Assembly (NCBI RefSeq): GCF_024623455.1
Contig: NZ_JANIPJ010000013.1
Location: 151,830-215,829 of the forward strand
Direction: 5' to 3'
DNA: 64,000 bases
From: Paenibacillus soyae
GTDB taxonomy: Bacteria; Bacillota; Bacilli; Paenibacillales; Paenibacillaceae
A program made the position numbers and the translations under genes. The number at the start of each line of letters is the position of its first letter. The stretch's first letter is position 1. Below are positions 52,616-60,235 of this stretch, one piece after another. The notes under the pieces are model-generated. The model saw only the letters and a list, made by a program, of their open reading frames with translations. It had not been told where the DNA came from and ran no database searches.

Positions 52616-53828
52616 ACAGAGCTACTGGTCTGGGGCCTATCTTCGTATCTGTGTATGCAATCTTTTTCTCTTTTGTGCCTTCCAAATGCTGTTGCCGATA
52701 TTGCCGGTTTATATGATAGACAACGGCGGCAGCGAATCCGCCGTCGGATGGATCACTGGCCTTATCACCATCGCAGCCGTGCTCATCCGGCCTTTCACCG
52801 GATATGCGCTCGACCGCTTCCGCCGAAATCGGATCGTGTTTGCCGGTTCGACCGCTCTAGCGTTGGCCGCCGCTGCGTACACGGTATCGGCCTCTACGGG
52901 GTGGATGGCGGGCGTCAGTCTGATGCTGGGCATCGGTTGGGGGATGATGACGGCTGCCTACTCAACGATTGTGTCCGATCTCGTCCCTGTTAACCGCCAG
53001 GGAACCGGGATTGGTACGTTCATGCTATTCGGGATGGGGGGGATGGCTGTCGCACCGTTCATCGGCGGGTGGTTGATCGATGAGTATGGGGCGCCGGTGT
53101 TATTTGGAACAGCGTGCTTCCTTGCACTCCTGTCTTTGTTCCTGTTCCTGCCGGGCGGTATAAGCAAGCCCGCGTCGGGAACGTCGCTTTCAGCGAGTGA
53201 GCAGTATCGTGCGCTTAACGTCCTCTTCGAGCGGACGTCGCTATTCCCGGCCCTGCTAATCCTGCTCTATACGATTAGTTACGGGGGTATCCTTTCTTTC
53301 GCAAGCTTGTTCGGTGTGGAGCTCGGAATTGAGAACGGCGGCATCTTTTTTTTACTTTCCAATGCGGCGGCGATGCTGGTGCGCCCCGCAGCTGGAAAAA
53401 TGTTTGATTCAAGAGGGCATGCTGCCGTGCTTCTCCCCGGCTTAACGATCGGCATTGTTGCGTTGATCGTCTTGTCGCTGTCTTCCGGCGGAACAATGTT
53501 TATCATTGCGGCTTGCTTGTATGGCTTATCCTTCGGAGCAGTGCAACCGTCAATCCTGGCATTGACGATTCAACGTGCTGCGCCGGACCGGCGGGGAGCG
53601 GCGAACAGCACGTTTCTAGTCGGCATGGATAGCGGAATTGCGCTCGGTTCCATCTCATTTGGCGTTATTGCGCAAGTGTCCGGTTACGGTTTTGTGTTTC
53701 TATGCTCGGCCGTAACGCTGATAGCGCTTTTGGCGGTTTACATCATCAGCCTGGCCGGACCAAAAGTTAGCTGGATGCCAGGAACAAAGAAGAAAGAACA
53801 TCAAGGCGCAAACATCAGTGAGGAATAG
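52599..53828 (+). CDS. MFS drug-efflux-like transporter
   Basis: About 409 residues and twelve helices. Motif-A-like GYALDRFRRNRIV follows helix 2, and GWGMMTAAYSTIVSDLVP is the helix-4/5 region with RQGTGIG. Likely proton-driven efflux; substrate unknown. The ribosome site at the ATG is weak (ggacggtg), in line with coupling to the upstream short ORF. The MmyB regulator is divergent. Confidence 0.82.
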   Translation: MQNYHKQSYWSGAYLRICVCNLFLFCAFQMLLPILPVYMIDNGGSESAVGWITGLITIAAVLIRPFTGYALDRFRRNRIVFAGSTALALAAAAYTVSASTGWMAGVSLMLGIGWGMMTAAYSTIVSDLVPVNRQGTGIGTFMLFGMGGMAVAPFIGGWLIDEYGAPVLFGTACFLALLSLFLFLPGGISKPASGTSLSASEQYRALNVLFERTSLFPALLILLYTISYGGILSFASLFGVELGIENGGIFFLLSNAAAMLVRPAAGKMFDSRGHAAVLLPGLTIGIVALIVLSLSSGGTMFIIAACLYGLSFGAVQPSILALTIQRAAPDRRGAANSTFLVGMDSGIALGSISFGVIAQVSGYGFVFLCSAVTLIALLAVYIISLAGPKVSWMPGTKKKEHQGANISEE

Positions 53829-53888
53829 CAACTGAATTTACTTCAATAATTGTCTGTGACAGTAAAGGGAGCGGGCGAAGCTCACGGA

Positions 53889-53932
53889 GTGGAAGTTAAT
53901 TCGGGGTTTTTAACAATTGAATTAACTTCCAC
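53889..53932. terminator. 14-base hairpin at the end of the MerR gene
   Basis: A perfect GTGGAAGTTAATTC/GAATTAACTTCCAC inverted repeat with a 16-base loop. One arm spans the MerR stop codon. Convergent genes here, so it could terminate transcription from either side, though no strong T run is present. Confidence 0.45.
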
Positions 53933-54597
53933 AAAGAGGAGATCCCGCACATTTGGGTTTGGATACACTCCTCTAGGTAAGACCGAATATGTTCCGTCAG
54001 ATTCATGATGCCTTGTAGATCCGTATCTTCGGTAGCGGCGAATGATTGCTTAATTTTTACGGTGTCCTCGGAATAAACGGAGTTTTGCAGCACATGGATC
54101 AACCTGATTTTTACAAGATGAGCTCTGCTGTAATAACGATAACGGTTTTCAGGGTCTCTGTCCGCCTTAACATATCCGGCTTGCTCCCAGTAGCGGATCG
54201 TCGATTTAGGTATCTTCGTCATCTCGGAAACTTCGTGGATGGCGAAACGCTGCATGGTACTAGGCGAATTATTCTCGTTCGTGAGTTGCCGAATATCCTC
54301 GACTATTTGCTCTAATTTCACTTTCTCCTCATATAATGCCACTTCCATTTTCCTAACGGTCCACAGTGCGTCGTAAGGCTTGTCATGCCGCAGATCATGA
54401 AGGACTTCGGTTGTCACCGCCATCCCGAAAGACGGCGCCATGGCTTGAATACATTCCAGGTAAGCTGCATGCAGGTCCGTATACATTCGATAACCGTTCG
54501 CCGATCTTTCCGCTGGAGGGATCAGGCCTTTCGCTTCGTAATTTCGCAAGGTGCTGGGACTAATCATGACTGTTTTTGCCATTCTTGTAGGACGCAT
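53896..54597 (-). CDS. MerR-type regulator with two HTH domains
   Basis: About 233 residues. An N-terminal MerR-like HTH (ISPSTLRNYEAKGLIPPAER, ANGYRMYTDLH) and, after a helical linker, a second complete one (AIHEVSEMTKIPKSTIRYWEQAGYV, about 120-180), followed by a short C-terminal effector segment with a Cys. Two MerR DNA-binding modules in one chain are unusual; normal members have one and act as dimers. Divergent from the vat-vgb operon, so a likely drug-responsive regulator of it. ATG 54597 or TTG 54603. Confidence 0.85.
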   Translation of the reverse strand: MRPTRMAKTVMISPSTLRNYEAKGLIPPAERSANGYRMYTDLHAAYLECIQAMAPSFGMAVTTEVLHDLRHDKPYDALWTVRKMEVALYEEKVKLEQIVEDIRQLTNENNSPSTMQRFAIHEVSEMTKIPKSTIRYWEQAGYVKADRDPENRYRYYSRAHLVKIRLIHVLQNSVYSEDTVKIKQSFAATEDTDLQGIMNLTEHIRSYLEECIQTQMCGISSLWKLIQLLKTPN

Positions 54598-54683
54598 CGT
54601 CAATTCAAGACCCTCCCCTAAGACGACCAAAATTAAAGTATCTTATAAGCTTTTTCTGGATAGAACACGAATTTCCTTCTTTG

Positions 54684-54714
54684 TTTACCTGAAACCTTCC
54701 AATTGGCTTATATG
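54684..54714 (+). promoter_or_regulatory. Possible MerR-type promoter for vat-vgb operon
   Basis: TTTACC, a 19-base spacer and TATATG: the over-long spacer is the hallmark of MerR-activated promoters. An eight-base palindrome CCAATTGG lies within the spacer. Assignment by eye, so tentative. Confidence 0.35.
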
Positions 54715-54756
54715 TTATACAATCGAAATAGAGTATTGATAAGGAGGAGTAAGTTT

Positions 54757-55260
54757 ATGAGTAAACCGTTTCCGATTTTCAGCAAGGACATGACGATTGA
54801 AGAAATGAGTAATGCCGCCAACCGTTATATCGAGTGTGAGTGGAAGTCCTTATACGATTTCATGCATAAGGACTTGACGGCAGCATTTTGGGAAATTGAA
54901 GATGCGGCCTACGGTCTGTATTTGGAACAGCTTATGCCGCCCATATTTGAGCAATTGGAAAATGCAGGGTTTAACTTAAAGAATGAACTCGAGGAGACCG
55001 ATTTCGTCATTGCCAAACATTTGATTTTCCGAAATTCCATTGAAAAGTGGGGAACGGAGGATAACCGATCCAGAGTATTTTGGAACGTAGTACGTGACAA
55101 GCGAGGTCATGCGTTAGGTACGCTGCTGACGGAGATTCCCCACTCCCATCTGAAATTTGACATTCCTTCGGCGCCCGTAATTTTATCGCTTCGGGGAGTT
55201 TCGAAGGAAGAGATTATTCAAGGAATCAGGAGAATTAAAGAGCATGGGCTGAACAGTTAG
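54757..55260 (+). CDS. Unknown protein in the streptogramin-resistance operon
   Basis: A 167-residue soluble protein with no domain I can name. It has helical halves (TIEEMSNAANRYIECEWKS, GVSKEEIIQGIRRIKEHG) and a Trp/Phe-rich middle. ATG 54757 follows aaggaggag. It is first in the operon with vat and vgb (43 bases to vat) and may be an accessory or a third resistance factor. Confidence 0.65.
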   Translation: MSKPFPIFSKDMTIEEMSNAANRYIECEWKSLYDFMHKDLTAAFWEIEDAAYGLYLEQLMPPIFEQLENAGFNLKNELEETDFVIAKHLIFRNSIEKWGTEDNRSRVFWNVVRDKRGHALGTLLTEIPHSHLKFDIPSAPVILSLRGVSKEEIIQGIRRIKEHGLNS

Positions 55261-55303
55261 AAAACACATGCAACGAAACCAATTCACGAAAGGAAGATCC
55301 CGT

Positions 55304-55939
55304 ATGCTAGGTCCAAACCCTAATTCGAAGTATCCAATTCCTGGGAACGTAAATGTGCAATTTATTCGAAACACGATCACGAAATCAAATATCATAGTTG
55401 GAGATTATACTTATTACGACGCGTTGAACGGGGAATCGTTTGAAGATCAAGTGTTATATCATTATGAAGTGATCGGGACAAAGTTAGTGATCGGCAAATT
55501 TTGTTCCATTGCTCCGGAAGTCAGATTCATGATGGACGGCGGCAACCATAGAATGGATGGCTCAACTTATCCCTTTAACATCTTCGGAAACGGTTGGGAG
55601 AGACATACCCCCTCCCTAGATCAGTTGCCGATCAAAGGGGATACGGTTGTCGGCAATGATGTCTGGATCGGCAGACGCGCCACGATAATGCCGGGGGTGC
55701 GGATCGGCGACGGTGCGATTATCAGCGCAGAGGCCGTGGTCGTAAAGGACGTTGATCCTTATACCGTTGTCGGTGGAAATCCCGCCAGGGAGATCAAACA
55801 ACGTTACCCGAAAGAAGTCATTCAAGAGTTATTGGAGATTAGATGGTGGGATTTCGATATCGATCTCATCAGCCCGTATATCGGCGCAATCGTAAGCGGA
55901 GATATGGTTACTCTTAGAAGAATGAAACAACGTTCTTAA
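55304..55939 (+). CDS. vat: Streptogramin A O-acetyltransferase (Vat family)
   Basis: A 211-residue left-handed beta-helix xenobiotic acetyltransferase. Landmarks are FMMDGGNHRMDGSTYPFNIF (the catalytic His region of Vat), hexapeptide repeats (VVGNDVWIGRRATIMPGVRI) and the end VVGGNPAREIKQRY. It transfers acetyl from CoA to the streptogramin A hydroxyl, blocking ribosome binding. The length matches VatA-D (about 209-219). ATG 55304 follows aaaggaag. The related CatB chloramphenicol branch is the main alternative. Confidence 0.88.
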   Translation: MLGPNPNSKYPIPGNVNVQFIRNTITKSNIIVGDYTYYDALNGESFEDQVLYHYEVIGTKLVIGKFCSIAPEVRFMMDGGNHRMDGSTYPFNIFGNGWERHTPSLDQLPIKGDTVVGNDVWIGRRATIMPGVRIGDGAIISAEAVVVKDVDPYTVVGGNPAREIKQRYPKEVIQELLEIRWWDFDIDLISPYIGAIVSGDMVTLRRMKQRS

Positions 55940-55973
55940 TGGTTTCATTTCATTTGTTAAGGAGGCATGTTGC

Positions 55974-56864
55974 ATGAGGGTTATGGTATATGAATATGTC
56001 GTCAAAACGCATGATTCGGGGCCATACGGAGTAACGAGGGGGAAAGACGGCGCCATGTGGTTTACGGAACACCGGGGCAATCGGATCGGTCGAATTAATG
56101 ACGTAGGCGAGATCCATTCTTTCTCGTTACCGACAGAGAAGGCTGGAGTGATGTCGATCATCTCGAGCAGGACCGGCGACTTATGGTTTACAGAGTATCA
56201 TGCCAATAAGATCGGGAGAATGTCGGCGGACGGCTGCTTTACGGAATACGAGCTTCCTGTCGCCAATTCAGCCCCTTACGGCATAACGGAAGATGGGGAA
56301 GGCGCGATTTGGTTTACAGAGACGAACGGCGGAAGAATCGGAAAGATAACCGCGTCGGGGGAGATGATCGAGTTTGGGCTGCCTGGCCGGGATTCATTTC
56401 CTTCCCATATTGTACTTGGCCCTGACGGAGCATTATGGTTCACGGAGAACATGGGGAACGCGATCGGCAGAATAAGCGCCGAAGGCGAAATAACGGAGTT
56501 TCCGATTCCAACTCCGAACGCAGGACCTGTTGGCATCGCGAGTGGGCCTGACGGGGCATTATGGTTTGTGCAAATTATGGGAAATAGAATCGGTAGAATG
56601 ACAACCTCCGGCGAATTTAAGGAATTTATAATACCGACACCGAACGCAAGGCCGCATGCTATCGTTACCGGCAATGATGGGAGCCTTTGGTTCACGGAGT
56701 GGAAGGGGAACAAGATCGGACAAATTACGGTTCAAGGAACGATTACAGAATATCCGATCCCCACCGCTCATGCAGAGCCCCACGGTATAGCGATTGGCGA
56801 AAGCGGCGATATTTGGTTCGCGGATGAGTGCAATCAAATTGGACGTCTCGTCATCTCACCATAG
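55974..56864 (+). CDS. vgb: Virginiamycin B lyase (Vgb)
   Basis: A 296-residue seven-bladed beta-propeller with repeated units such as GPDGALWFTENMGNAIGRI and EITEFPIPT. Near the C terminus AEPHGI places Glu268 and His270 exactly where the catalytic residues of staphylococcal Vgb lie, with Glu285 close to its Glu284. The enzyme opens the depsipeptide ring of streptogramin B by C-O cleavage. It follows vat by 34 bases behind aaggagg, so the operon resists both streptogramin components. Confidence 0.92.
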   Translation: MRVMVYEYVVKTHDSGPYGVTRGKDGAMWFTEHRGNRIGRINDVGEIHSFSLPTEKAGVMSIISSRTGDLWFTEYHANKIGRMSADGCFTEYELPVANSAPYGITEDGEGAIWFTETNGGRIGKITASGEMIEFGLPGRDSFPSHIVLGPDGALWFTENMGNAIGRISAEGEITEFPIPTPNAGPVGIASGPDGALWFVQIMGNRIGRMTTSGEFKEFIIPTPNARPHAIVTGNDGSLWFTEWKGNKIGQITVQGTITEYPIPTAHAEPHGIAIGESGDIWFADECNQIGRLVISP

Positions 56865-56924
56865 CCGTTCAATAGCTGCCTAATGCTGTCCGTGTTGGAA
56901 CGAAACCGTTAAGGAGGGATTCCA

Positions 56925-57359
56925 ATGTTGCCTTTTTATACGTTAGTCGCATCTTTTTTGCTGTTCAAGGGTCTCGGCCAGCTCGGCTTGACTTATTTCG
57001 AAGGCTGGCAAACTTCGCTCCAGGGAGCGGTAGCTGTCATGCTGCTGCTTACCGCTTCTGCACATTGGGGAACAAGACGCCCTGACTTGATCCGTATGGT
57101 TCCTCCGGTATTTTCCAGACCAGATTTCATCGTAACCGTCACTGGATGTCTGGAAGTTGCCGGGGCTGTTTGCATCCTAATACCCTCCCTCTCCAAAGCC
57201 GCTTCTATTGGCTTGGCTCTACTTCTGGCATTCATGTTCCCTGCTAATGTGATAGCGGCTAGGGAAGGATTAACGATCGGGGGGCGGCCCGTACCTAAAT
57301 TACTACACCGAACCGCACTGCAGGTTATCTTTGTTGGGGCAATCCTATTGGCGGGTTAA
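56925..57359 (+). CDS. DoxX-family membrane protein
   Basis: A 144-residue four-helix protein of DoxX/DoxD type (FLLFKGLGQLGLTYFEGW, GCLEVAGAVCILIPSL, PANVIAAREG). Function in this family is unsettled (oxidative-stress or respiratory links). It lies 60 bases after vgb behind aaggaggga and may be in the same transcript. Confidence 0.82.
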   Translation: MLPFYTLVASFLLFKGLGQLGLTYFEGWQTSLQGAVAVMLLLTASAHWGTRRPDLIRMVPPVFSRPDFIVTVTGCLEVAGAVCILIPSLSKAASIGLALLLAFMFPANVIAAREGLTIGGRPVPKLLHRTALQVIFVGAILLAG

Positions 57360-57704
57360 GTTTTTGTTCTTAGCCTTTTGCCGATCTCCGTTACGGCGGC
57401 GAGCCAGATCGCGTTTTTCCTGACAGCCCTCTGGTGGGGCGTCTTCACCCTGCCCATGCTGCGCAACGTGCGCCAGAAGCATTATAGGAACCGCGAGCCT
57501 CGCATCGTCGCGAACAGCTTCAAACGCCTCATCGAGACTTTGAAACAAATCAAACACCACCGCGCTATATTCCTGTTCTTACTCGCTTATTTCTTCTACA
57601 TCGACGGCGTCGGGACGATCATCACGATGTCCACCGCCTATGGAGCCGATCTCGGCATCGAAGCGACGGATCTGCTCGTCATCCTGTTCGTCACGCAGGT
57701 CTGA
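57360..57704 (+). pseudogene. Internal fragment of a UMF1/Atg22-like MFS transporter
   Basis: About 115 codons of a large transporter survive (LLPISVTAASQIAFFLTALWW, LAYFFYIDGVGTIITMS, ending LLVILFVTQV). It lacks a start and its last helices; the text matches the middle of UMF1-type carriers of about 430 residues. It begins directly after the DoxX stop, and its stop at 57704 lies on a junction with a NUDIX fragment. Confidence 0.65.
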
Positions 57705-58108
57705 ACTTTGCGGGGGCCGTCATTTGCAACGAAAACAAGGAAGTGTTGCTGCAGAAGAGAGCGGACCGGGAGGCATGGGGCTTGCCCGGTGGGGCCATGG
57801 AGCTTGGGGAATCGGCTGCGGAAGCCGCCATTCGCGAGGTGCTCGAGGAGACGGGGCTGATCGTGGAGACGAAAGACCTGATTGGTGCCTACACGAAGTA
57901 TTTCGACGAATACCCGAACGGCGATAAAGCGCAGACGGTGTCCTTCTTCTTCGAATGCAAGGTTGTAGGGGGAGAGCTGCAGGGGGACGGGAACGAGACG
58001 CTGGAGCTCGCGTACTTCCCGCCGGACAGAATGCCGCCGCTGTTCGTGGAGCAGCACGAGGACGTATTCGCGGATTGGCGAAGCGGAGCGAGAGGCGTCT
58101 GCAGATAG
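57701..58108 (+). pseudogene. NUDIX hydrolase lacking its N terminus
   Basis: About 135 codons with an intact Nudix box (GGAMELGESAAEAAIREV, LEETGL) preceded by LNFAGAVICNENKEVLLQKRAD. The first 15-20 residues normally present are missing because the gene is joined at about 57701 to the MFS fragment. A CTG at 57701 or ATG 57743 could still start a product, but no clear ribosome site is seen. Confidence 0.6.
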
Positions 58109-58150
58109 ATCACATAGGTCGGGAAAATTTTAGCCAATGGAGGAGTGCCG

Positions 58151-58699
58151 ATGCCAGCTATACAAGCGGCTTTCATTGATCGTGACGGTACGATAGGGGG
58201 AACCGGCCGGTTCATACATCCCCGCGATTTCGAGCTGTTTCCTTGGTCTTCGGAGGCGCTGCGAATGATCAAGGACCATGGGATCAAGCTAATTGCGTTA
58301 ACCAATCAGCATAACATTGCGAAAGGCCGGGCGGCGGAGGAGGAGTTCGCGCGGCAGTTCGAAGGCTATGGCTTCGACGCCGCTTATATTTGTCCTCATG
58401 AGCCGGAGGAGGGCTGCGAGTGCCATAAGCCCCGTCCGGGCATGCTCCTCCGGGCCGCGGAAGAGCATGGGCTGGATTTAAGCCGCTGCGTCGTTATCGG
58501 CGACGTCGGTTCGACGGATATGCTGGCGGCGGCCGCGGTAGGAGCCAAGCGAATACTGGTAGAGATCGGCTGGGGAAAGCCCTCTCTCGAGACGTATCGC
58601 GACAAATGGTATGATCAAGCGGTGCCGGATTATGTGGCCAAAGATTTGCTGGATGCGGCACAATGGCTTGTTAAGCTCGATGCTTCGGCTTCCCCTTGA
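58151..58699 (+). CDS. HAD-IIIA phosphatase (histidinol-phosphatase/GmhB-like)
   Basis: About 182 residues. Motif I IDRDGTIGG, motif II LTNQHNIAKG and zinc-type Cys/His loop CPHEPEEGCECHKPRPG identify the GmhB/HisB-N group; motif III GDVGSTDMLAA. It dephosphorylates a sugar bisphosphate or histidinol phosphate. The latter is notable because a HisD-like gene under a histidine attenuator lies 1.5 kb away. ATG 58151 has tggagga; GTG 58145 is an alternative. Confidence 0.88.
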   Translation: MPAIQAAFIDRDGTIGGTGRFIHPRDFELFPWSSEALRMIKDHGIKLIALTNQHNIAKGRAAEEEFARQFEGYGFDAAYICPHEPEEGCECHKPRPGMLLRAAEEHGLDLSRCVVIGDVGSTDMLAAAAVGAKRILVEIGWGKPSLETYRDKWYDQAVPDYVAKDLLDAAQWLVKLDASASP

Positions 58700-58732
58700 C
58701 GATATGACCGTACATAGCAGCGTCATTAAAGC

Positions 58733-58762
58733 AACCCTCGTATCCTTAAGAATACGAGGGTT
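58733..58762. terminator. Terminator between convergent genes
   Basis: AACCCTCGTAT/ATACGAGGGTT arms with an eight-base loop, then TTATTT. Confidence 0.7.
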
Positions 58763-58770
58763 ATTTCGTG

Positions 58771-59883
58771 TTAGGAATCCTTGAGAAGCTGTGCCGAAAG
58801 CTGTGGATATTGCTCCGAAATGCCCGCGAGGAGCTCGGCGATTCGGCTTGGATCAAGCGCCGCGCGGAAGATGTCTTTATCGGGAAGGAAGGTGAGGCTC
58901 GTTCCCGTTTCGTTCGTGATGCCGACGGTTTGGAGCGGTGTCTGAGGAATGCCATGCCTGTAGTCCTGACGGAATCTCTTGCCATCCCGGCGCACCTCGA
59001 CGGAGAGCTGCTGAGACAAAGCATTGACGACCGGAATGCTAATTCCCTTATCGCCGCTCGGCGCCGTAATGGATGCGCTGGCGCCTAGGCTCATCTCGGT
59101 CAGAATGGCTTGGACGCGAGGCTTATCGGACCCGGCAATGGCCTGAACCGGAATTCCTCTGCCATTGTCGGCAACCGTGACGCTGCCATCTTGGTGGCAG
59201 CTGACGATTACGCTGGAGCAAAAGCCGGCTTTGTGCTCTGCGATTGCATTCTCGAGTACGGAAGCAAGCAGCAGATGGGGATCATAGGATTCTGAGGCGC
59301 TCCCCAGGTAATGGCCGGCCTCGTTCCGAACCTCCGTCAGCTCTAGAAAATCGCTCGTGTCCAGCAGCTCGGAGGCCGCGGCTAACAGGAGCAGGAACGG
59401 CAAGGTTCGATGAGCCGGCAGCGCATAGCTGCCCCCGCGCTCCTCTTGGCTTAGCAGATCGGCGCCTTGCAGCGCCTTGATATGATGGTACAGCTGGCCC
59501 GTCGTTCCCATGTTCAGGCGCGAGACCAGATCGGTGCCCGCCATAGGCTCCTGCAGAATCGTTTTCAGCATATCAATACGCTGTTTATGACCGAGGGCGG
59601 ATAAGATCTTGGCTACTTTATCGCTGTCCAGGTTCAGCAATTGCGGGATCGACCTCTCCTGAGGCTCCCATCTGTAATGCCGGTCCATGCCTTGCAAATG
59701 CCCGGAGAAAAACAAGGCGCCCGAGTCGCCCTGACTGGTCGGCCTCTCACCTGCGGCCTCGACTATCCGGTTTCCTTGCTTGGCGCGGGCGTTGGTATCG
59801 CCGGCCAGCGATGCCACCATCTCTCTCAACTCCGCCAATTGTACCTTCAGTTCGTCCAGCTCATGTTCCAAGTTGCGCGTCAT
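58771..59883 (-). CDS. HTH regulator fused to a GyrB-type GHKL ATPase domain
   Basis: A 370-residue protein with three parts: an N-terminal coiled coil (1-27), an ArsR-like winged HTH (about 85-158; SALGHKQRIDMLKTIL, GTTGQLYHHIKALQ), and residues about 200-345 that match the ATPase domain of DNA gyrase B. Aligned pieces are ENAIAEHKAGFC, VADNGRGIPV, VVNALSQQL, GKRFRQDYRHGIPQ and ETGTSLTFLPD. Asn212 and Asp239/Gly243 of the ATP site are kept, but the catalytic Glu42 of GyrB is Ser208, so ATP binding without hydrolysis is expected. No TOPRIM domain. Role unknown. Confidence 0.88.
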   Translation of the reverse strand: MTRNLEHELDELKVQLAELREMVASLAGDTNARAKQGNRIVEAAGERPTSQGDSGALFFSGHLQGMDRHYRWEPQERSIPQLLNLDSDKVAKILSALGHKQRIDMLKTILQEPMAGTDLVSRLNMGTTGQLYHHIKALQGADLLSQEERGGSYALPAHRTLPFLLLLAAASELLDTSDFLELTEVRNEAGHYLGSASESYDPHLLLASVLENAIAEHKAGFCSSVIVSCHQDGSVTVADNGRGIPVQAIAGSDKPRVQAILTEMSLGASASITAPSGDKGISIPVVNALSQQLSVEVRRDGKRFRQDYRHGIPQTPLQTVGITNETGTSLTFLPDKDIFRAALDPSRIAELLAGISEQYPQLSAQLLKDS

Positions 59884-59973
59884 AGAAACACCTCTTTTTA
59901 TTAAATAACGTAATTACGTAATTAAATAATAACATAGAAGCTACTTGCAGTAAAGGTGTAGAAAAGGAAACTC

Positions 59974-60002
59974 TTTACATTAACGCCAACGCCCCCTATA
60001 AT
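59974..60002 (+). promoter_or_regulatory. Promoter of the hisD-like leader transcript
   Basis: TTTACA (59974-59979), exactly 17 bases, then TATAAT (59997-60002). It puts the transcript start near 60009, just before the leader-peptide ribosome site. Confidence 0.75.
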
Positions 60003-60031
60003 AAGTCCAAGCCGTTCAGGGGGTAAAGGAT

Positions 60032-60085
60032 ATGAACCGTTTCCCAGCCAATAACACAAGATTATATAGCCATCATCATAGTTAA
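60032..60085 (+). CDS. Histidine-rich leader peptide (MNRFPANNTRLYSHHHS)
   Basis: A 17-codon ORF behind aggggg (60019-60024), with three consecutive CAT codons just before its end. It lies between a strong promoter and a terminator hairpin, ahead of a HisD-like gene, as in the his leader of enteric bacteria. Low charged His-tRNA would stall ribosomes at the CAT run. Confidence 0.75.
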   Translation: MNRFPANNTRLYSHHHS

Positions 60086-60181
60086 GCGTTTGTACGACGG
60101 ATTGATATGTCCGTAGGTACAAGCGCTTATTGGCGTTATACCTGCGGACTTGCTTCACGAGAGTCATGCGGGTATTTTTTT
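60084..60181 (+). promoter_or_regulatory. Histidine attenuator with competing stems
   Basis: Three mutually exclusive pairings can be read. 1:2 AAGCGTTTGTAC (60084-60095) with GTACAAGCGCTT (60117-60128). 2:3 CCGTAGGTACAA (60111-60122) with TTATACCTGCGG (60136-60147), 11 of 12 paired. 3:4 ATACCTGC..GACT with AGTC..GCGGGTAT, then seven T (60138-60181), a terminator. Stalling at the His codons would mask 1, favour 2:3 and prevent termination. Confidence 0.75.
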
Positions 60182-60235
60182 ATCCCGGCATGGCTCTTTT
60201 TGTTTGCTCGACAAATATCCGAGGAGGTTGTACAC

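Noticed and set aside
60009..60235. T-box riboswitch upstream of the hisD-like gene
   Set aside because: No T-box sequence (AGGGTGGNACCGCG) is present; the leader peptide and competing stems explain the region better.
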